From positions 1 to 63,478 of the forward strand of contig NZ_JACJVR010000127.1 of the NCBI RefSeq assembly GCF_014212175.1: a DNA stretch of 63,478 nt. Direction: 5' to 3'. The notes under the pieces are model-generated. The model did no database searches. It was not told the DNA's origin and saw nothing but the letters and a program-made list of their open reading frames with translations. Positions 34,650-43,386 of this stretch are shown in pieces. Source of the stretch: Cohnella xylanilytica (GTDB lineage: Bacteria; Bacillota; Bacilli; Paenibacillales; Paenibacillaceae). Each line of letters opens with the position of its first letter. Within the stretch, counting starts at the first letter, position 1. Position numbers and translations under genes: made by a program.

Positions 34650-34919
34650 CTATCTCGTTCCTGGTGGCAATCGGAATCCGCATCGGATTCACAGCTCAAC
34701 CGGGCACGATCCCCGCAATGAGAAGCGACTCTGAGCCCGGGTAACAAGTCTGCATGCGAATTGGTCAGCCGTCGTTTTTTTCAGCGTCCCCGAGCTCTTC
34801 CCGCCCGGGAATCGGAGACGGCTCCGGCGCCTCGTGCCGATATAGGGATTTGTTCTCATTTCCCGCCTGTCTATTGCAGGTCCGCTGTGCTACAATGCAA
34901 GTATGACGAGGTGACTGCA

Positions 34920-35288
34920 ATGGAGATCTTCCAACTCCAGACCCAAATCTGCCCGCGCTTCGAGAAGGCGATGAACATCCTTAGCAAACGTTGGGCGGGT
35001 CTTATTATTTTCCAACTGTTGTCCGGCCCCCAGCGCTTCTGCGCGATCGAGTCCTCCCTTCCCAATATTAGCGGCCGGCTGCTCTCGGAGAGGCTCAAGG
35101 ATCTCGAGCACGAAGGCATCGTCCGGCGCGACGTTTACCCCGAGACCCCGGTGCGGATCGAATATTCGCTCACGGACAAGGGGCGCGCGCTGCAAGGAAT
35201 TTTCGCGGAGCTGTCCGCCTGGTCCCAGGAATGGGTTCCGTTCCCGGACGCCCGGAACGGCTGCGGGATTGACGCTGCGGACGAATGA
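34920..35288 (+). CDS. HxlR-family transcriptional regulator
   Basis: A 122-residue winged-helix regulator: CPRFEKAMNILSKRWAGLIIFQLLSGPQRF, then LPNISGRLLSERLKDLEHEGIVRRDVYPETPVRIEYSLTDKG as helices and wing (about 45-95). Single N-terminal Cys11 is where YodB/HypR-type relatives sense disulfide or quinone stress. The ATG at 34920 follows GAGGTG; the longer upstream frame has no site. It precedes a flavin monooxygenase gene after a terminator, an arrangement seen for quinone- or xenobiotic-responsive genes. Confidence 0.85.
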   Translation: MEIFQLQTQICPRFEKAMNILSKRWAGLIIFQLLSGPQRFCAIESSLPNISGRLLSERLKDLEHEGIVRRDVYPETPVRIEYSLTDKGRALQGIFAELSAWSQEWVPFPDARNGCGIDAADE

Positions 35289-35359
35289 TGATACAGTAGG
35301 AGCATATATTCATACTAAACAACTCGGATTTATAGAGCCCGCCAGCCGATTGGACGACC

Positions 35360-35411
35360 AAAGGCGCCTATTCCTTCCGCCGCGAAGGATTAGGCGCCTT
35401 TCGCCGTTTTT
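35360..35411 (+). terminator. Intrinsic terminator of the HxlR gene
   Basis: AAAGGCGCCTA and TAGGCGCCTTT enclose a second stem TTCCTT/AAGGA, followed after four bases by a T run. Confidence 0.85.
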
Positions 35412-35457
35412 AAGGCGTGCGGGAGGGGCTCGCGATCCGCGAGGAGGAACCTTGGCG

Positions 35458-36807
35458 ATGGCAGCGCGCAGGCAAATCAAATTATCGGCTTATCTGGTCG
35501 GCACGGGGATGCACGTCGCGTCCTGGAGACTTCCGTCGGCGAAGGCGGACGCCAGCATCGACATCGATTATTATCGGAGATTGGCGCAGACGGCGGAGCG
35601 CGGCAAGTTCGACATCGCTTTTCTCGCCGACAGCCTGGCCATCAACGAGCAATCCCACCCCAACATTCTGAACCGCTACGAACCGATCACGCTCATCGCG
35701 GCGCTCGCGAGCTCCACGTCCCGGATCGGCGTCGTGGCGACGGCCTCGACCTCCTATTCGGAGCCGTTCAACTTCGCCCGCCAGTTCATGTCGGTCGACC
35801 ATATCAGCAAGGGAAGGGCCGGCTGGAACATCGTCACGACGCGCGACCTGTCGGGCAACACGGCCCGCAACTTCGGCGCGGCGGAGCATTACGAGCACAG
35901 CTTCCGCTACGAGAGGGCGGCGGAGTATCTGGAGGTGGTCCGGGGGCTGTGGAGCTCGTGGGAGGACGACGCGTTCGTGCGCGACAAGGAGAGCGGGGTG
36001 TTCTTCGACCCGAGCAAGCTGCACCGCATCTACCACAAAGGGAAGTTCTTCTCCGTGGAAGGCCCGCTCAACATCGGCCGGTCGCCGCAGGGGCATCCGG
36101 TGTTCGTGCAGGCGGGCACGTCGGACGCCGGGCAGCAGTTCGCCGCTTCCGTGGCCGAGGTCGTTTTCTCCATCAAATATAATAAGGAAGACGCGCAAGC
36201 GTATTACCGGGAATTCAAGCAGAAGGTCGTCGCGGCCGGACGGGCCGAGGAGGACGTCGTCATTCTCCAGGGGATCTCCCCGATTATCGGGCGCACCGAG
36301 CGCGAGGCGAAGGAGAAGCTGGAGACGCTGGAGTCGCTCATCACGGAAGAGACGGGCATCTCGTTCCTCTCCGACTATTTCCCGGGCGTCGACTTCCGCG
36401 GGGTCACGCTCGATTCTCGCGCGGCGGACGTCGGCCTGGACCGGCTGGAGTTGAGCAAGTCCGACTATAAAAAGCATCAGCCCGTCATTGCCCGGGAAAA
36501 CCCGACGCTGAGACAGGTCTATTCGCTGCTGACGGGTTCGTTCAGCGGGGACCACCTGGTCGGGACGCCGGACAAAATCGCCGATACGCTCCAGGAGTGG
36601 TTCGAGGATCGCGCGGCGGACGGCTTCATGCTTATGGCTCCGCAGCAGCCGGAAGGGATCGAGGAGTTCGTCGATCTGGTCGTTCCGATTCTGCAGGAGC
36701 GGGGACTGTTCCGCACGGAATACGAGGGAGCGACGCTGCGGGAGAATCTCGGGCTGAAGGTTCCGGAGAACCGGTTCGCGGCGGCCCGGGCGGCCGTTCG
36801 GGGCTGA
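35458..36807 (+). CDS. LLM-class FMN-dependent monooxygenase (NtaA/DszA family)
   Basis: A 449-residue bacterial luciferase-like monooxygenase. Family marks: LSAYLVGTGMHVASWRLP at the start, FDIAFLADSLAI, the ATASTSYSEPFNFARQFMSVDHISKGRAGWNIVT block, SPQGHPVFVQAGTSDAGQQFAA and VGTPDKIADTLQEWFEDRAADGFML. Members oxidise chelators, sulfur heterocycles or alkyl sulfonates using FMNH2 from a partner reductase, which is not in this window. The ATG at 35458 lies ten bases after GAGGAGG; an upstream TTG is too close to that site. Confidence 0.9.
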   Translation: MAARRQIKLSAYLVGTGMHVASWRLPSAKADASIDIDYYRRLAQTAERGKFDIAFLADSLAINEQSHPNILNRYEPITLIAALASSTSRIGVVATASTSYSEPFNFARQFMSVDHISKGRAGWNIVTTRDLSGNTARNFGAAEHYEHSFRYERAAEYLEVVRGLWSSWEDDAFVRDKESGVFFDPSKLHRIYHKGKFFSVEGPLNIGRSPQGHPVFVQAGTSDAGQQFAASVAEVVFSIKYNKEDAQAYYREFKQKVVAAGRAEEDVVILQGISPIIGRTEREAKEKLETLESLITEETGISFLSDYFPGVDFRGVTLDSRAADVGLDRLELSKSDYKKHQPVIARENPTLRQVYSLLTGSFSGDHLVGTPDKIADTLQEWFEDRAADGFMLMAPQQPEGIEEFVDLVVPILQERGLFRTEYEGATLRENLGLKVPENRFAAARAAVRG

Positions 36808-36855
36808 CGGCGGCGGGCGGGGGATGCGATTCGCGCGGTCTCGCCTTCTTCGGGT

Positions 36856-36884
36856 TTGACATCGGGCTTGAAGTCCAGTATACG
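36856..36884 (+). promoter_or_regulatory. Sigma-A promoter of the alpha-galactosidase gene
   Basis: A perfect TTGACA and TATACG are separated by 17 bp, about 65 bases before the coding start. Confidence 0.8.
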
Positions 36885-36950
36885 TATTAGGGACAGGGCA
36901 TTCGTATTTTTTTTCGATTCCCGATTCCCGATACGAGAGGTGTGGAGCAA

Positions 36951-39143
36951 GTGGCCATTCGCTACGACGAGTCAACCCGTACGTTCCATCTGCAATCCGG
37001 CAACGTCAGCTACGTGATGCAGATCGTCAAAGACGGTTACCTGGCTCATCTATACTGGGGCAGCCGCATTCGCGGAACCGCGATTCACGACATGATGCCG
37101 AAGTCGTTCCGTCCATCCTTCAACCCGAATCCGTTCCCGGAGGACGAGACGTTCTCGCTCGACACGCTCCCTCAGGAATATCCGGGGTACGGCACGAGCG
37201 ACTTCCGCTCGCCGGCTTACCAGGTTCGACTCGCCAATGGCACGACGATCGCCGAATTCAAGGTGACCGGCCACCGGATCGTTCCGGGCAAGCCGGCTCT
37301 GGAAGGCCTCCCGGCCGTCTACGCCGAGAACGACGGAGAAGCCGAGACGCTGGAGATCGAGCTGGAGGACGCGGCCGCCAAGCTGAAGCTGATCGCGAGC
37401 TACACCGCGTTCCGGAACAGCGACGCCATCGCCCGCTCGGCGAAGCTCGTGAACCTGGGCGGCGAGCCGGTCCGCGTGCAGCGGCTGCTGAGCGCCAGCG
37501 TCGACCTGCCGCACTCGCGGTTCGACGCGGTGCACCTGTGGGGCACCTGGGCGCGGGAGCGCCATCTGGCGCGCCGGGCGCTCATGCCGGGCGTGCAGGC
37601 GATCGAGAGCCGCCGGGGCTCCAGCAGCCATCAGCACAACCCGTTCTTCGCGGTCGTCTCCCCGGACGCGAACGAGGACCACGGCGAAGTGTACGCGATG
37701 AACCTCGTGTACAGCGGCAGCTTCCTCGCCCAGGCCGAAGTCGACCAATTCGCTTCGACGCGCCTGTCGATCGGGCTCAACCCGTTCGACTTCGAATGGC
37801 TGCTCGAGAGCGGCCAGTCGCTGCAATCGCCGGAAGCCGTGCTCGTCTTCTCGCGCGAAGGGCTCGGCGGCATGTCGCGGACGTTCCACAAGCTGTACCG
37901 CACCCGCCTGTGCCGCGGCGCGTTCCGCGACAAGGAGCGCCCGATCCTGATCAACAACTGGGAAGCGACCTACTTCGACTTCGATTCGGAGAAGCTGCTC
38001 CGGATCGTGAGCGCCGCGAAGGAGCTCGGCCTCGAGCTGTTCGTGCTCGACGACGGCTGGTTCGGCCAGCGCAACGACGACAAGCGTTCGCTCGGCGACT
38101 GGTTCGTCAACACGGACAAGCTGCCGGAAGGCCTCGACGGCCTCGCCGCGAAGGTGAACGAGCAGGGGCTCAGCTTCGGCCTGTGGGTCGAGCCGGAGAT
38201 GATCTCGCCGGACAGCGACCTGTACCGCGCCCATCCGGACTGGTGCCTGCACGTGCCGGATCACCGCCGGACGCTCGCGCGTACGCAGCTCATCCTCGAC
38301 TTCTCGCGCCAGGACGTCCGCGATTATATCGTCGAGCGTTTGACGGCGATTTTCTCGAGCGCGCCCATCTCCTACGTGAAGTGGGACATGAACCGCAACA
38401 TGACCGAGATCGGCTCCGCCTTGCTGCCGCCGGAGAGGCAGCGCGAGACGGCGCACCGCTACATGCTCGGCCTGTACGAGGTGCTGGAGAAGATCACGTC
38501 GTCCTTCCCGGACATTCTGTTCGAGAGCTGCTCGGGCGGCGGCGGCCGGTTCGACCCGGGCATGCTCTACTACATGCCGCAGACGTGGACGAGCGACGAC
38601 ACGGACGCGATCGAACGGTTGAAAATCCAGTACGGCACAAGCCTCGTCTATCCGGTGAGCTCGATGGGCAGCCACGTCTCCGCCGTGCCGAACCATCAGG
38701 TGCACCGGATCACCTCGCTGACGACTCGCGGCCATGTCGCGATGTCGGGCAACTTCGGTTACGAGCTCGATCTGTCCAAGCTCGCCGACGAGGAGAAGGC
38801 GGAGATCGCCCGCCAGGTCGCGGAGTACAAGGAGATTCGCGGACTCGTGCAGCAGGGCGACTTCTACCGGCTGCTCAACCCGTTCGAGGGGAACGAGACG
38901 GCTTGGCAGTTCGTCTCGGAGGACAAGGCCGAGGCCTACGCCATCTACGTGCGCACGCTCGCCATCCCGAACGGCCCGCTCGGCCGGCTCCGCCTGAAGG
39001 GGCTCGACCCGGACAAGACGTACGCCCTGCGCGGCACGGACCGCGTCTACGGCGGCGACGAGCTCATGCACGCCGGCCTGCCGCTGCCGGTGCTGGAAGG
39101 CGACTTCCGCAGCCTGGCCTTCTACTTCACGGAAGCGAAGTAA
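36951..39143 (+). CDS. Alpha-galactosidase (GH36)
   Basis: A 730-residue GH36 enzyme that hydrolyses alpha-galactosides such as melibiose and raffinose. An N-terminal beta-supersandwich precedes the barrel. Catalytic D479 (SYVKWDMNRNMTE) is the nucleophile and D549 (TWTSDDTDAIERL) the acid/base. LVLDDGWFG and GLWVEPEMISPDSDLYR are also family marks. There is no signal peptide, so the substrate must be imported. GTG at 36951 is preferred over GTG at 36942 because GAGAGGTG lies correctly spaced. It has its own promoter and is followed by a four-copy repeat. Confidence 0.93.
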   Translation: MAIRYDESTRTFHLQSGNVSYVMQIVKDGYLAHLYWGSRIRGTAIHDMMPKSFRPSFNPNPFPEDETFSLDTLPQEYPGYGTSDFRSPAYQVRLANGTTIAEFKVTGHRIVPGKPALEGLPAVYAENDGEAETLEIELEDAAAKLKLIASYTAFRNSDAIARSAKLVNLGGEPVRVQRLLSASVDLPHSRFDAVHLWGTWARERHLARRALMPGVQAIESRRGSSSHQHNPFFAVVSPDANEDHGEVYAMNLVYSGSFLAQAEVDQFASTRLSIGLNPFDFEWLLESGQSLQSPEAVLVFSREGLGGMSRTFHKLYRTRLCRGAFRDKERPILINNWEATYFDFDSEKLLRIVSAAKELGLELFVLDDGWFGQRNDDKRSLGDWFVNTDKLPEGLDGLAAKVNEQGLSFGLWVEPEMISPDSDLYRAHPDWCLHVPDHRRTLARTQLILDFSRQDVRDYIVERLTAIFSSAPISYVKWDMNRNMTEIGSALLPPERQRETAHRYMLGLYEVLEKITSSFPDILFESCSGGGGRFDPGMLYYMPQTWTSDDTDAIERLKIQYGTSLVYPVSSMGSHVSAVPNHQVHRITSLTTRGHVAMSGNFGYELDLSKLADEEKAEIARQVAEYKEIRGLVQQGDFYRLLNPFEGNETAWQFVSEDKAEAYAIYVRTLAIPNGPLGRLRLKGLDPDKTYALRGTDRVYGGDELMHAGLPLPVLEGDFRSLAFYFTEAK

Positions 39144-39153
39144 GGGGAGCACC

Positions 39154-39357
39154 GAAGCGGGAGATGCTCTAAAATCTAGAACAACTCCGGCAAAACGGAG
39201 CTCCAAAGCGGGAGATGCTCTAAAATCTAGAACAACTCCGACAAAACGGAGCTCCGAAGCGGGAGATGCTCTAAAATCTAGAACAACTCCGGCAAAACGG
39301 AGCTCCGAAGCGGGAGATGCTCTAAAATCTAGAACAACTCCGGCAAAACGGAGCTCG
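39154..39357 (+). repeat. 51-bp tandem repeat, four near-identical copies
   Basis: Units begin at 39154, 39205, 39256 and 39307, a constant 51 bp. Copies differ at only a few positions (an a/g at the second base of copy two, g/a in copy two). Each has CTCCG and CGGAG around a GCAAAA loop. It begins 11 bases after the alpha-galactosidase stop and ends just before a terminator. Confidence 0.97.
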
Positions 39358-39380
39358 TGCACCTCCACTCAAATCAGAAC

Positions 39381-39422
39381 AAAAAAATCCCGTCTTGCCG
39401 CTTAGGGCAGACGGGATTTTTT
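39381..39422. terminator. Bidirectional terminator
   Basis: AAAAAAATCCCGTCTTGCC pairs with GGGCAGACGGGATTTTTT (one mismatch) with A/T runs on both sides. Confidence 0.88.
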
Positions 39423-39672
39423 GCTGAAGAAAAGGAATTTCCGCAAGGACAATTGGATGCAAAAATCAAAAAAGAACCTGGGCAGCTCTTCTTTTGTCAG
39501 CCGCTTAGCTCTTTTTTTGAAGTGTCCTTGACAAGGGGCCAGTTCAGTTTCTTCGAAAACCTCGCTTCCTTTTTTGTATCCCCAAATGCGATCTCTATTG
39601 TCAGCCTGCCGGATTGAAGGTACGATCTTGCTAAGACAAGACAAGAACTGGATGAAAGCGGGGAACAGCGTC

Positions 39673-39990
39673 ATGACCCAACCTACGGAGAAACCATCTC
39701 AATCGCCGGAAGAGCCGATCGTACCGAGTCAAGGAACTTCGGGTCGTTCGGCGTCGCCGCTCCTTGATTCCGAAGTTGACCCTTCCCGTTGCCCTCTGTG
39801 CGGGCAGCCGAACGGGTGCGCCGTTACGGCCGGCGAGCCGCCCGGCGATTGCTGGTGCATGACGGCGCGAATTCCCGAAGCCGTGCTAAGCCGGATTCCC
39901 GCGGAACTGCGCCGCAAGGCGTGCGTCTGCTCCCGGTGCGCAGCCGAAGACGATAAACCGATGGAAGCACCTTCCGGGGGCGGCAAGTGA
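39673..39990 (+). CDS. Cysteine-rich CWC-family small protein
   Basis: A 105-residue protein with a disordered N-terminal third, then a Cys_rich_CWC domain: CPLCGQPNGC, CWCMTARIPEAVLSRIPAELRRKACVCSRC. The six to eight Cys in CxxC and CWC pairs suggest a zinc-binding fold. The family is small and of unknown function. The ATG at 39673 follows GGGGAA; an ATG seven codons upstream is possible. Confidence 0.75.
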   Translation: MTQPTEKPSQSPEEPIVPSQGTSGRSASPLLDSEVDPSRCPLCGQPNGCAVTAGEPPGDCWCMTARIPEAVLSRIPAELRRKACVCSRCAAEDDKPMEAPSGGGK

Positions 39991-40064
39991 TCATAGACCG
40001 TTCGAATAATCGCTTCGCCCGTGAGCGATTCCACGCAATTCAGGCGCAAAATTACGCATTTTCC

Positions 40065-40078
40065 TGTTAGCGCTTACG
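40065..40078 (+). promoter_or_regulatory. Possible CcpA cre site overlapping a promoter
   Basis: TGTTAGCGCTTACG matches the cre consensus (TGWAANCGNTNWCA) at all but two positions. It overlaps the -35 TTACGG (40074-40079) of a promoter with CATACT at 40097-40102. Catabolite repression of the following YesM/YesN/ABC genes is inferred. Confidence 0.5.
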
Positions 40079-40132
40079 GTTGCCGCAACAAGCGATCATA
40101 CTTGAATTGTCATCCGCCGGAGGTGCGCCGCC

Positions 40133-41959
40133 TTGTTCAAACTTCGCTTTCGCAACCCGCTGACGAGGATGAAGCTGAACCGCCAACTGATCCTGCTGTT
40201 TCTTATTCTCGTCAGTCCGGTATTCGTGTTGAATCTGTACGCCAACAACCAGGCCGAGAGCATTCTGAAGCGGCACGTCACGAATGCTTATATGGAGCTC
40301 AACAAGCAGAACCATCTTCTGATCAACCGGGACATCGACACCGTCAATCGCGTCATGTCGACGATCATCGTCAATCCGAACGTACAGCAACTGCAGGCGG
40401 GCGCCGAGGACGTCTACGACCGGTTGAAAGTATACGAGACCGCCGACAAGCTTCTGCCGACGTTCACGATGGGCACGTCCGGAGGGGACTCGATCGCCTA
40501 TTATTTGTACGTATACGATCCGCTCCAGAAGTACAGCTTCGCCCCGCAGACTTCGTCCAAGTTCCGCAACGGCGGCGTCTTCTTCTACTCGGATCTGAAC
40601 AAGCCTTCCTGGACGGACGAAGCGATCTCCCGGAAGGGCAGAGGATTCTTGAGGATCATCGACGGCATCGGAACCGGCCGTTCGCAGACGTTAGCGTACA
40701 TTCGCGCGGTGAACAGCACGATCAGCGGCAAGCTGATCGTCGGCGTGCTGGTCGCGAGCAACATGGACAAGAAAATCGAGCAGTCGCTCAATTCGGTCTC
40801 CCTGCCGGATAACGGGGAGATGTTCCTGACGGATTACGACAACACGATTCTCGCTTCTACCGTGCACGACAGCATGGGCGAGAAGCTGGATCTGCCCCCG
40901 TCGATGGTCGTCGGGACGAAGAACGAGAACACGACCGACGATATTTACAAAGATTACATCTATGTGCAGCACGCCGACTACGAGATCAAGCAGAAGCTGG
41001 TCTACCGGATCTCCGCGGCCTCGATGCTGCGGCAGCAGAGCGAAGTGAAGCACGCCATCCAATTGATCTCGGTCGCGTACTCGCTCTTCGCGATCATCGT
41101 CATGGCGTATTTCTGGCGGTCGCTGCTGTTCCCGCTGCAGAAGCTGGCCGGCTTCGCCCGGGTCTACGAGCCCGGGCGCAAGGTGCCGACGGAAGTGATC
41201 GACCGCAACGACGAGGTCGGCGTGCTCATTCATTCGGTGTATAACATGGCGCGCCGGCTGAACGTTCTCATCCAAGAACAATACGTGCTGGACATCAAGC
41301 AGAAGGAAGCGCAATTGCAGCTGCTCTACCAGCAGATCAATCCGCACTTGCTCTACAACACGCTGGAAAGTATCTATTGGAAGTCGACGCTGGAGGGCAA
41401 CTCGGATTCGGCGGAGATGATCAAAGAGCTGTCGAAGCTGATGCGGATCAGCCTAAGCCGCGGGCGCGAGCTTATCACGCTTCAGGAGGAACTGGAGCAT
41501 GCGACGGCTTATACGCTGCTGCAGCAGAAGCGGTACGAGTACGAATTCCAAGTCCACTGGGAGACGGACGAGGAAGCGTTGACGAGCCTCATTCCGAAAA
41601 TCTCGCTGCAGCCGCTGATCGAGAACGCGATCATCCACGGCGTGCGCAACATGGGCGAAGACGGCGTCATCGTCGTCCGGATGCTGCGGCAAGAAGATGA
41701 GGTCGTCGTCCAAGTGGAGGACAACGGCTACAAGCCGATCGACCACGAAGCGCTCAACCGGATGATCCGCGAGCCGCGGCTTGAAGACCGTTCCGGCTAT
41801 GGCGTTCACAACGTTCACGAACGGATCCAGCTGCACTTCGGCGAGGTCTACGGCATTCAATATTCGATGCCGCAGGGCGGAGGCACGCTCGTGACGATTC
41901 ATCTGCCGTTCCGTCTTCAGGAAGAGAAGCCGAACGCGGCGGATGCAGGAATAAGTTAA
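40133..41959 (+). CDS. YesM-type sensor histidine kinase
   Basis: A 608-residue membrane kinase: transmembrane helices at about 17-36 and 311-330, a long extracytoplasmic sensor between them, a HAMP-like segment, then His_kinase with phosphoacceptor H405 (YQQINPHLLYNTLESIYW) and an ATPase domain with a N-box near IENAIIHGV. It pairs with the YesN regulator 17 bases downstream. Such pairs sense extracellular sugars and control the adjacent ABC transporter. TTG start with GGAGGTG seven bases upstream. Confidence 0.9.
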   Translation: MFKLRFRNPLTRMKLNRQLILLFLILVSPVFVLNLYANNQAESILKRHVTNAYMELNKQNHLLINRDIDTVNRVMSTIIVNPNVQQLQAGAEDVYDRLKVYETADKLLPTFTMGTSGGDSIAYYLYVYDPLQKYSFAPQTSSKFRNGGVFFYSDLNKPSWTDEAISRKGRGFLRIIDGIGTGRSQTLAYIRAVNSTISGKLIVGVLVASNMDKKIEQSLNSVSLPDNGEMFLTDYDNTILASTVHDSMGEKLDLPPSMVVGTKNENTTDDIYKDYIYVQHADYEIKQKLVYRISAASMLRQQSEVKHAIQLISVAYSLFAIIVMAYFWRSLLFPLQKLAGFARVYEPGRKVPTEVIDRNDEVGVLIHSVYNMARRLNVLIQEQYVLDIKQKEAQLQLLYQQINPHLLYNTLESIYWKSTLEGNSDSAEMIKELSKLMRISLSRGRELITLQEELEHATAYTLLQQKRYEYEFQVHWETDEEALTSLIPKISLQPLIENAIIHGVRNMGEDGVIVVRMLRQEDEVVVQVEDNGYKPIDHEALNRMIREPRLEDRSGYGVHNVHERIQLHFGEVYGIQYSMPQGGGTLVTIHLPFRLQEEKPNAADAGIS

Positions 41960-41975
41960 GCGGGAGGGACCTGAT

Positions 41976-43289
41976 ATGTACACGATTCTGCTCGTCGACG
42001 ACGAACCGCTCATTTGCAAGGGCCTCAGCAATCTGCTCCGTACTTCCGGTCTTGCGATCGGAACGATTCTGACCGCCGGCAACGGACAAGAAGCGCTCGA
42101 CTACTTGCGCCTGGAAGACGTTGACCTGATCGTGACGGACATCCAGATGGGAACGATGAACGGCATCGAGCTGATGCATCAGGCTAAGATCATCAAGCCG
42201 TGGGTGGAGACGATCGTCATCTCCGCGCATGAGACGTTCCAATACGCCCAGATGGCGATGCGGCTCGGCGCGAAGGATTACCTGATCAAGCCGCTCAACA
42301 ACGAACACTTCCTGAACACGGTTCGCAACGTGCTGCTCAAGATCGAGCGGCCCGCCCCCGTCGGCGAAGAAGAGATGTCGCTCATGCGGGCCAACTTCCA
42401 GATGGAGCAGCCCGACGAGGACCGCCATCGGCTGCTGAATCGGCTCATGAACTGCGAGGATCGGGAAGCGGAGACGGTCGCGTCCGAATTGAGAAGCCGG
42501 TTCGGCGTCGACATCGGCGGTCCCTACTTCGCCGTTATACGGGCGCGCCTGCTGCTGGACGGCGTCGCCGATAAGGACAAAGGGCTGTTCGAATACGCGG
42601 CCTTGAACATCGCCAGCGAGCTTCTCGGCCAAGATTGGAGCCATCACGCGTTCTATTCGCCGAACCACGAGCTGTGCGTGCTGCTCGCCTGGAGCGAGCG
42701 GGCGTACGAGGAGACGAACGCGAACCGGATCGAGCAGCTCGAATTCATCGGGCGAAGCCTCTTCTTCAACATCGAACGCTACTTGCGCATGAAGAGTATC
42801 GTCGGCATCAGCCAGATCTTGCGCGAAGCGACGTTCATTCCGATGTTGAGCCTGCAAGCGCACAGGGCGATGAAGTGGAATGCCGAGCATCGGGATCACT
42901 ACATTTTCTATTACGGGGATTACAAATGGGCGATGAACGCGGAGACGTCCTCGGAAGACGAATGGGTCGCTCAGAGCAATGTGATCGTCGAGCAGGCCAA
43001 GCGTTATATCGACGAGAACTACGGCAAGAAAGGGATCACGCTGAACGAAGTCGCCCAGCACAACCACGTCAGCCCCAACTATCTAAGCTATCTGTTCAAG
43101 AAGTACATGCAATGCAACCTGTGGGAGTACGTCATCAAGCTGCGCATGGAGGAGAGCCGCCGCCTCTTGATGACGACGGATATGCGACGCTACGAGATCG
43201 CGGACCGCGTCGGCTACGAATCTCCGGAGCATTTCAGCAAGATCTTCAAGAAATATTACGGCATCAGCCCTAGCGAACTCAAGAAGTAA
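41976..43289 (+). CDS. YesN-type response regulator with AraC DNA-binding domain
   Basis: A 437-residue regulator. The receiver domain (1-120) has phosphoacceptor D55 (VTDIQMGTMNG) and K105 (YLIKPL). A middle linker of about 200 residues follows, then two AraC helix-turn-helix motifs (about 335-437; ITLNEVAQHNHVSPNYLSYLFKKY, and the C-terminal EIADRVGYESPEHFSKIFKKYYGISPSE). GGGAGGG precedes the ATG. It probably activates the transporter genes downstream. Confidence 0.92.
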   Translation: MYTILLVDDEPLICKGLSNLLRTSGLAIGTILTAGNGQEALDYLRLEDVDLIVTDIQMGTMNGIELMHQAKIIKPWVETIVISAHETFQYAQMAMRLGAKDYLIKPLNNEHFLNTVRNVLLKIERPAPVGEEEMSLMRANFQMEQPDEDRHRLLNRLMNCEDREAETVASELRSRFGVDIGGPYFAVIRARLLLDGVADKDKGLFEYAALNIASELLGQDWSHHAFYSPNHELCVLLAWSERAYEETNANRIEQLEFIGRSLFFNIERYLRMKSIVGISQILREATFIPMLSLQAHRAMKWNAEHRDHYIFYYGDYKWAMNAETSSEDEWVAQSNVIVEQAKRYIDENYGKKGITLNEVAQHNHVSPNYLSYLFKKYMQCNLWEYVIKLRMEESRRLLMTTDMRRYEIADRVGYESPEHFSKIFKKYYGISPSELKK

Positions 43290-43386
43290 GATCGAACACG
43301 ATCGTCATAGAAACGCACATGTTCACTCCCCCCTCCGCTTCTCTACAATTATAAAGACACATATACAGAGGGAAAGAGGGAGCGCC

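Larger units (their letters stand above)
39144..39672. other. 529-bp interval: repeat array, terminator, low-GC stretch
   Basis: The left 200 bp hold the 51-bp tandem array, then a strong hairpin. The stretch 39430-39650 is clearly AT-richer than the window. It holds a minus-strand frame (Lys/Phe-rich) without a ribosome site. It may be decayed foreign DNA, but I see no recognisable domain. Confidence 0.45.

Noticed and set aside
19754..39357. CRISPR array interpretation of the three tandem repeats
   Set aside because: Whole units repeat without variable spacers, only four copies each, and no cas genes are present.
37050..39368. Long minus-strand frame with 17-residue repeats at its start
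   Set aside because: Antisense of GH36; the repeats are the 51-bp DNA array read through. No ribosome site.
39402..39674. Lys/Phe-rich minus-strand frame in AT-rich DNA
   Set aside because: No ribosome site, overlaps a terminator, and no domain recognised.
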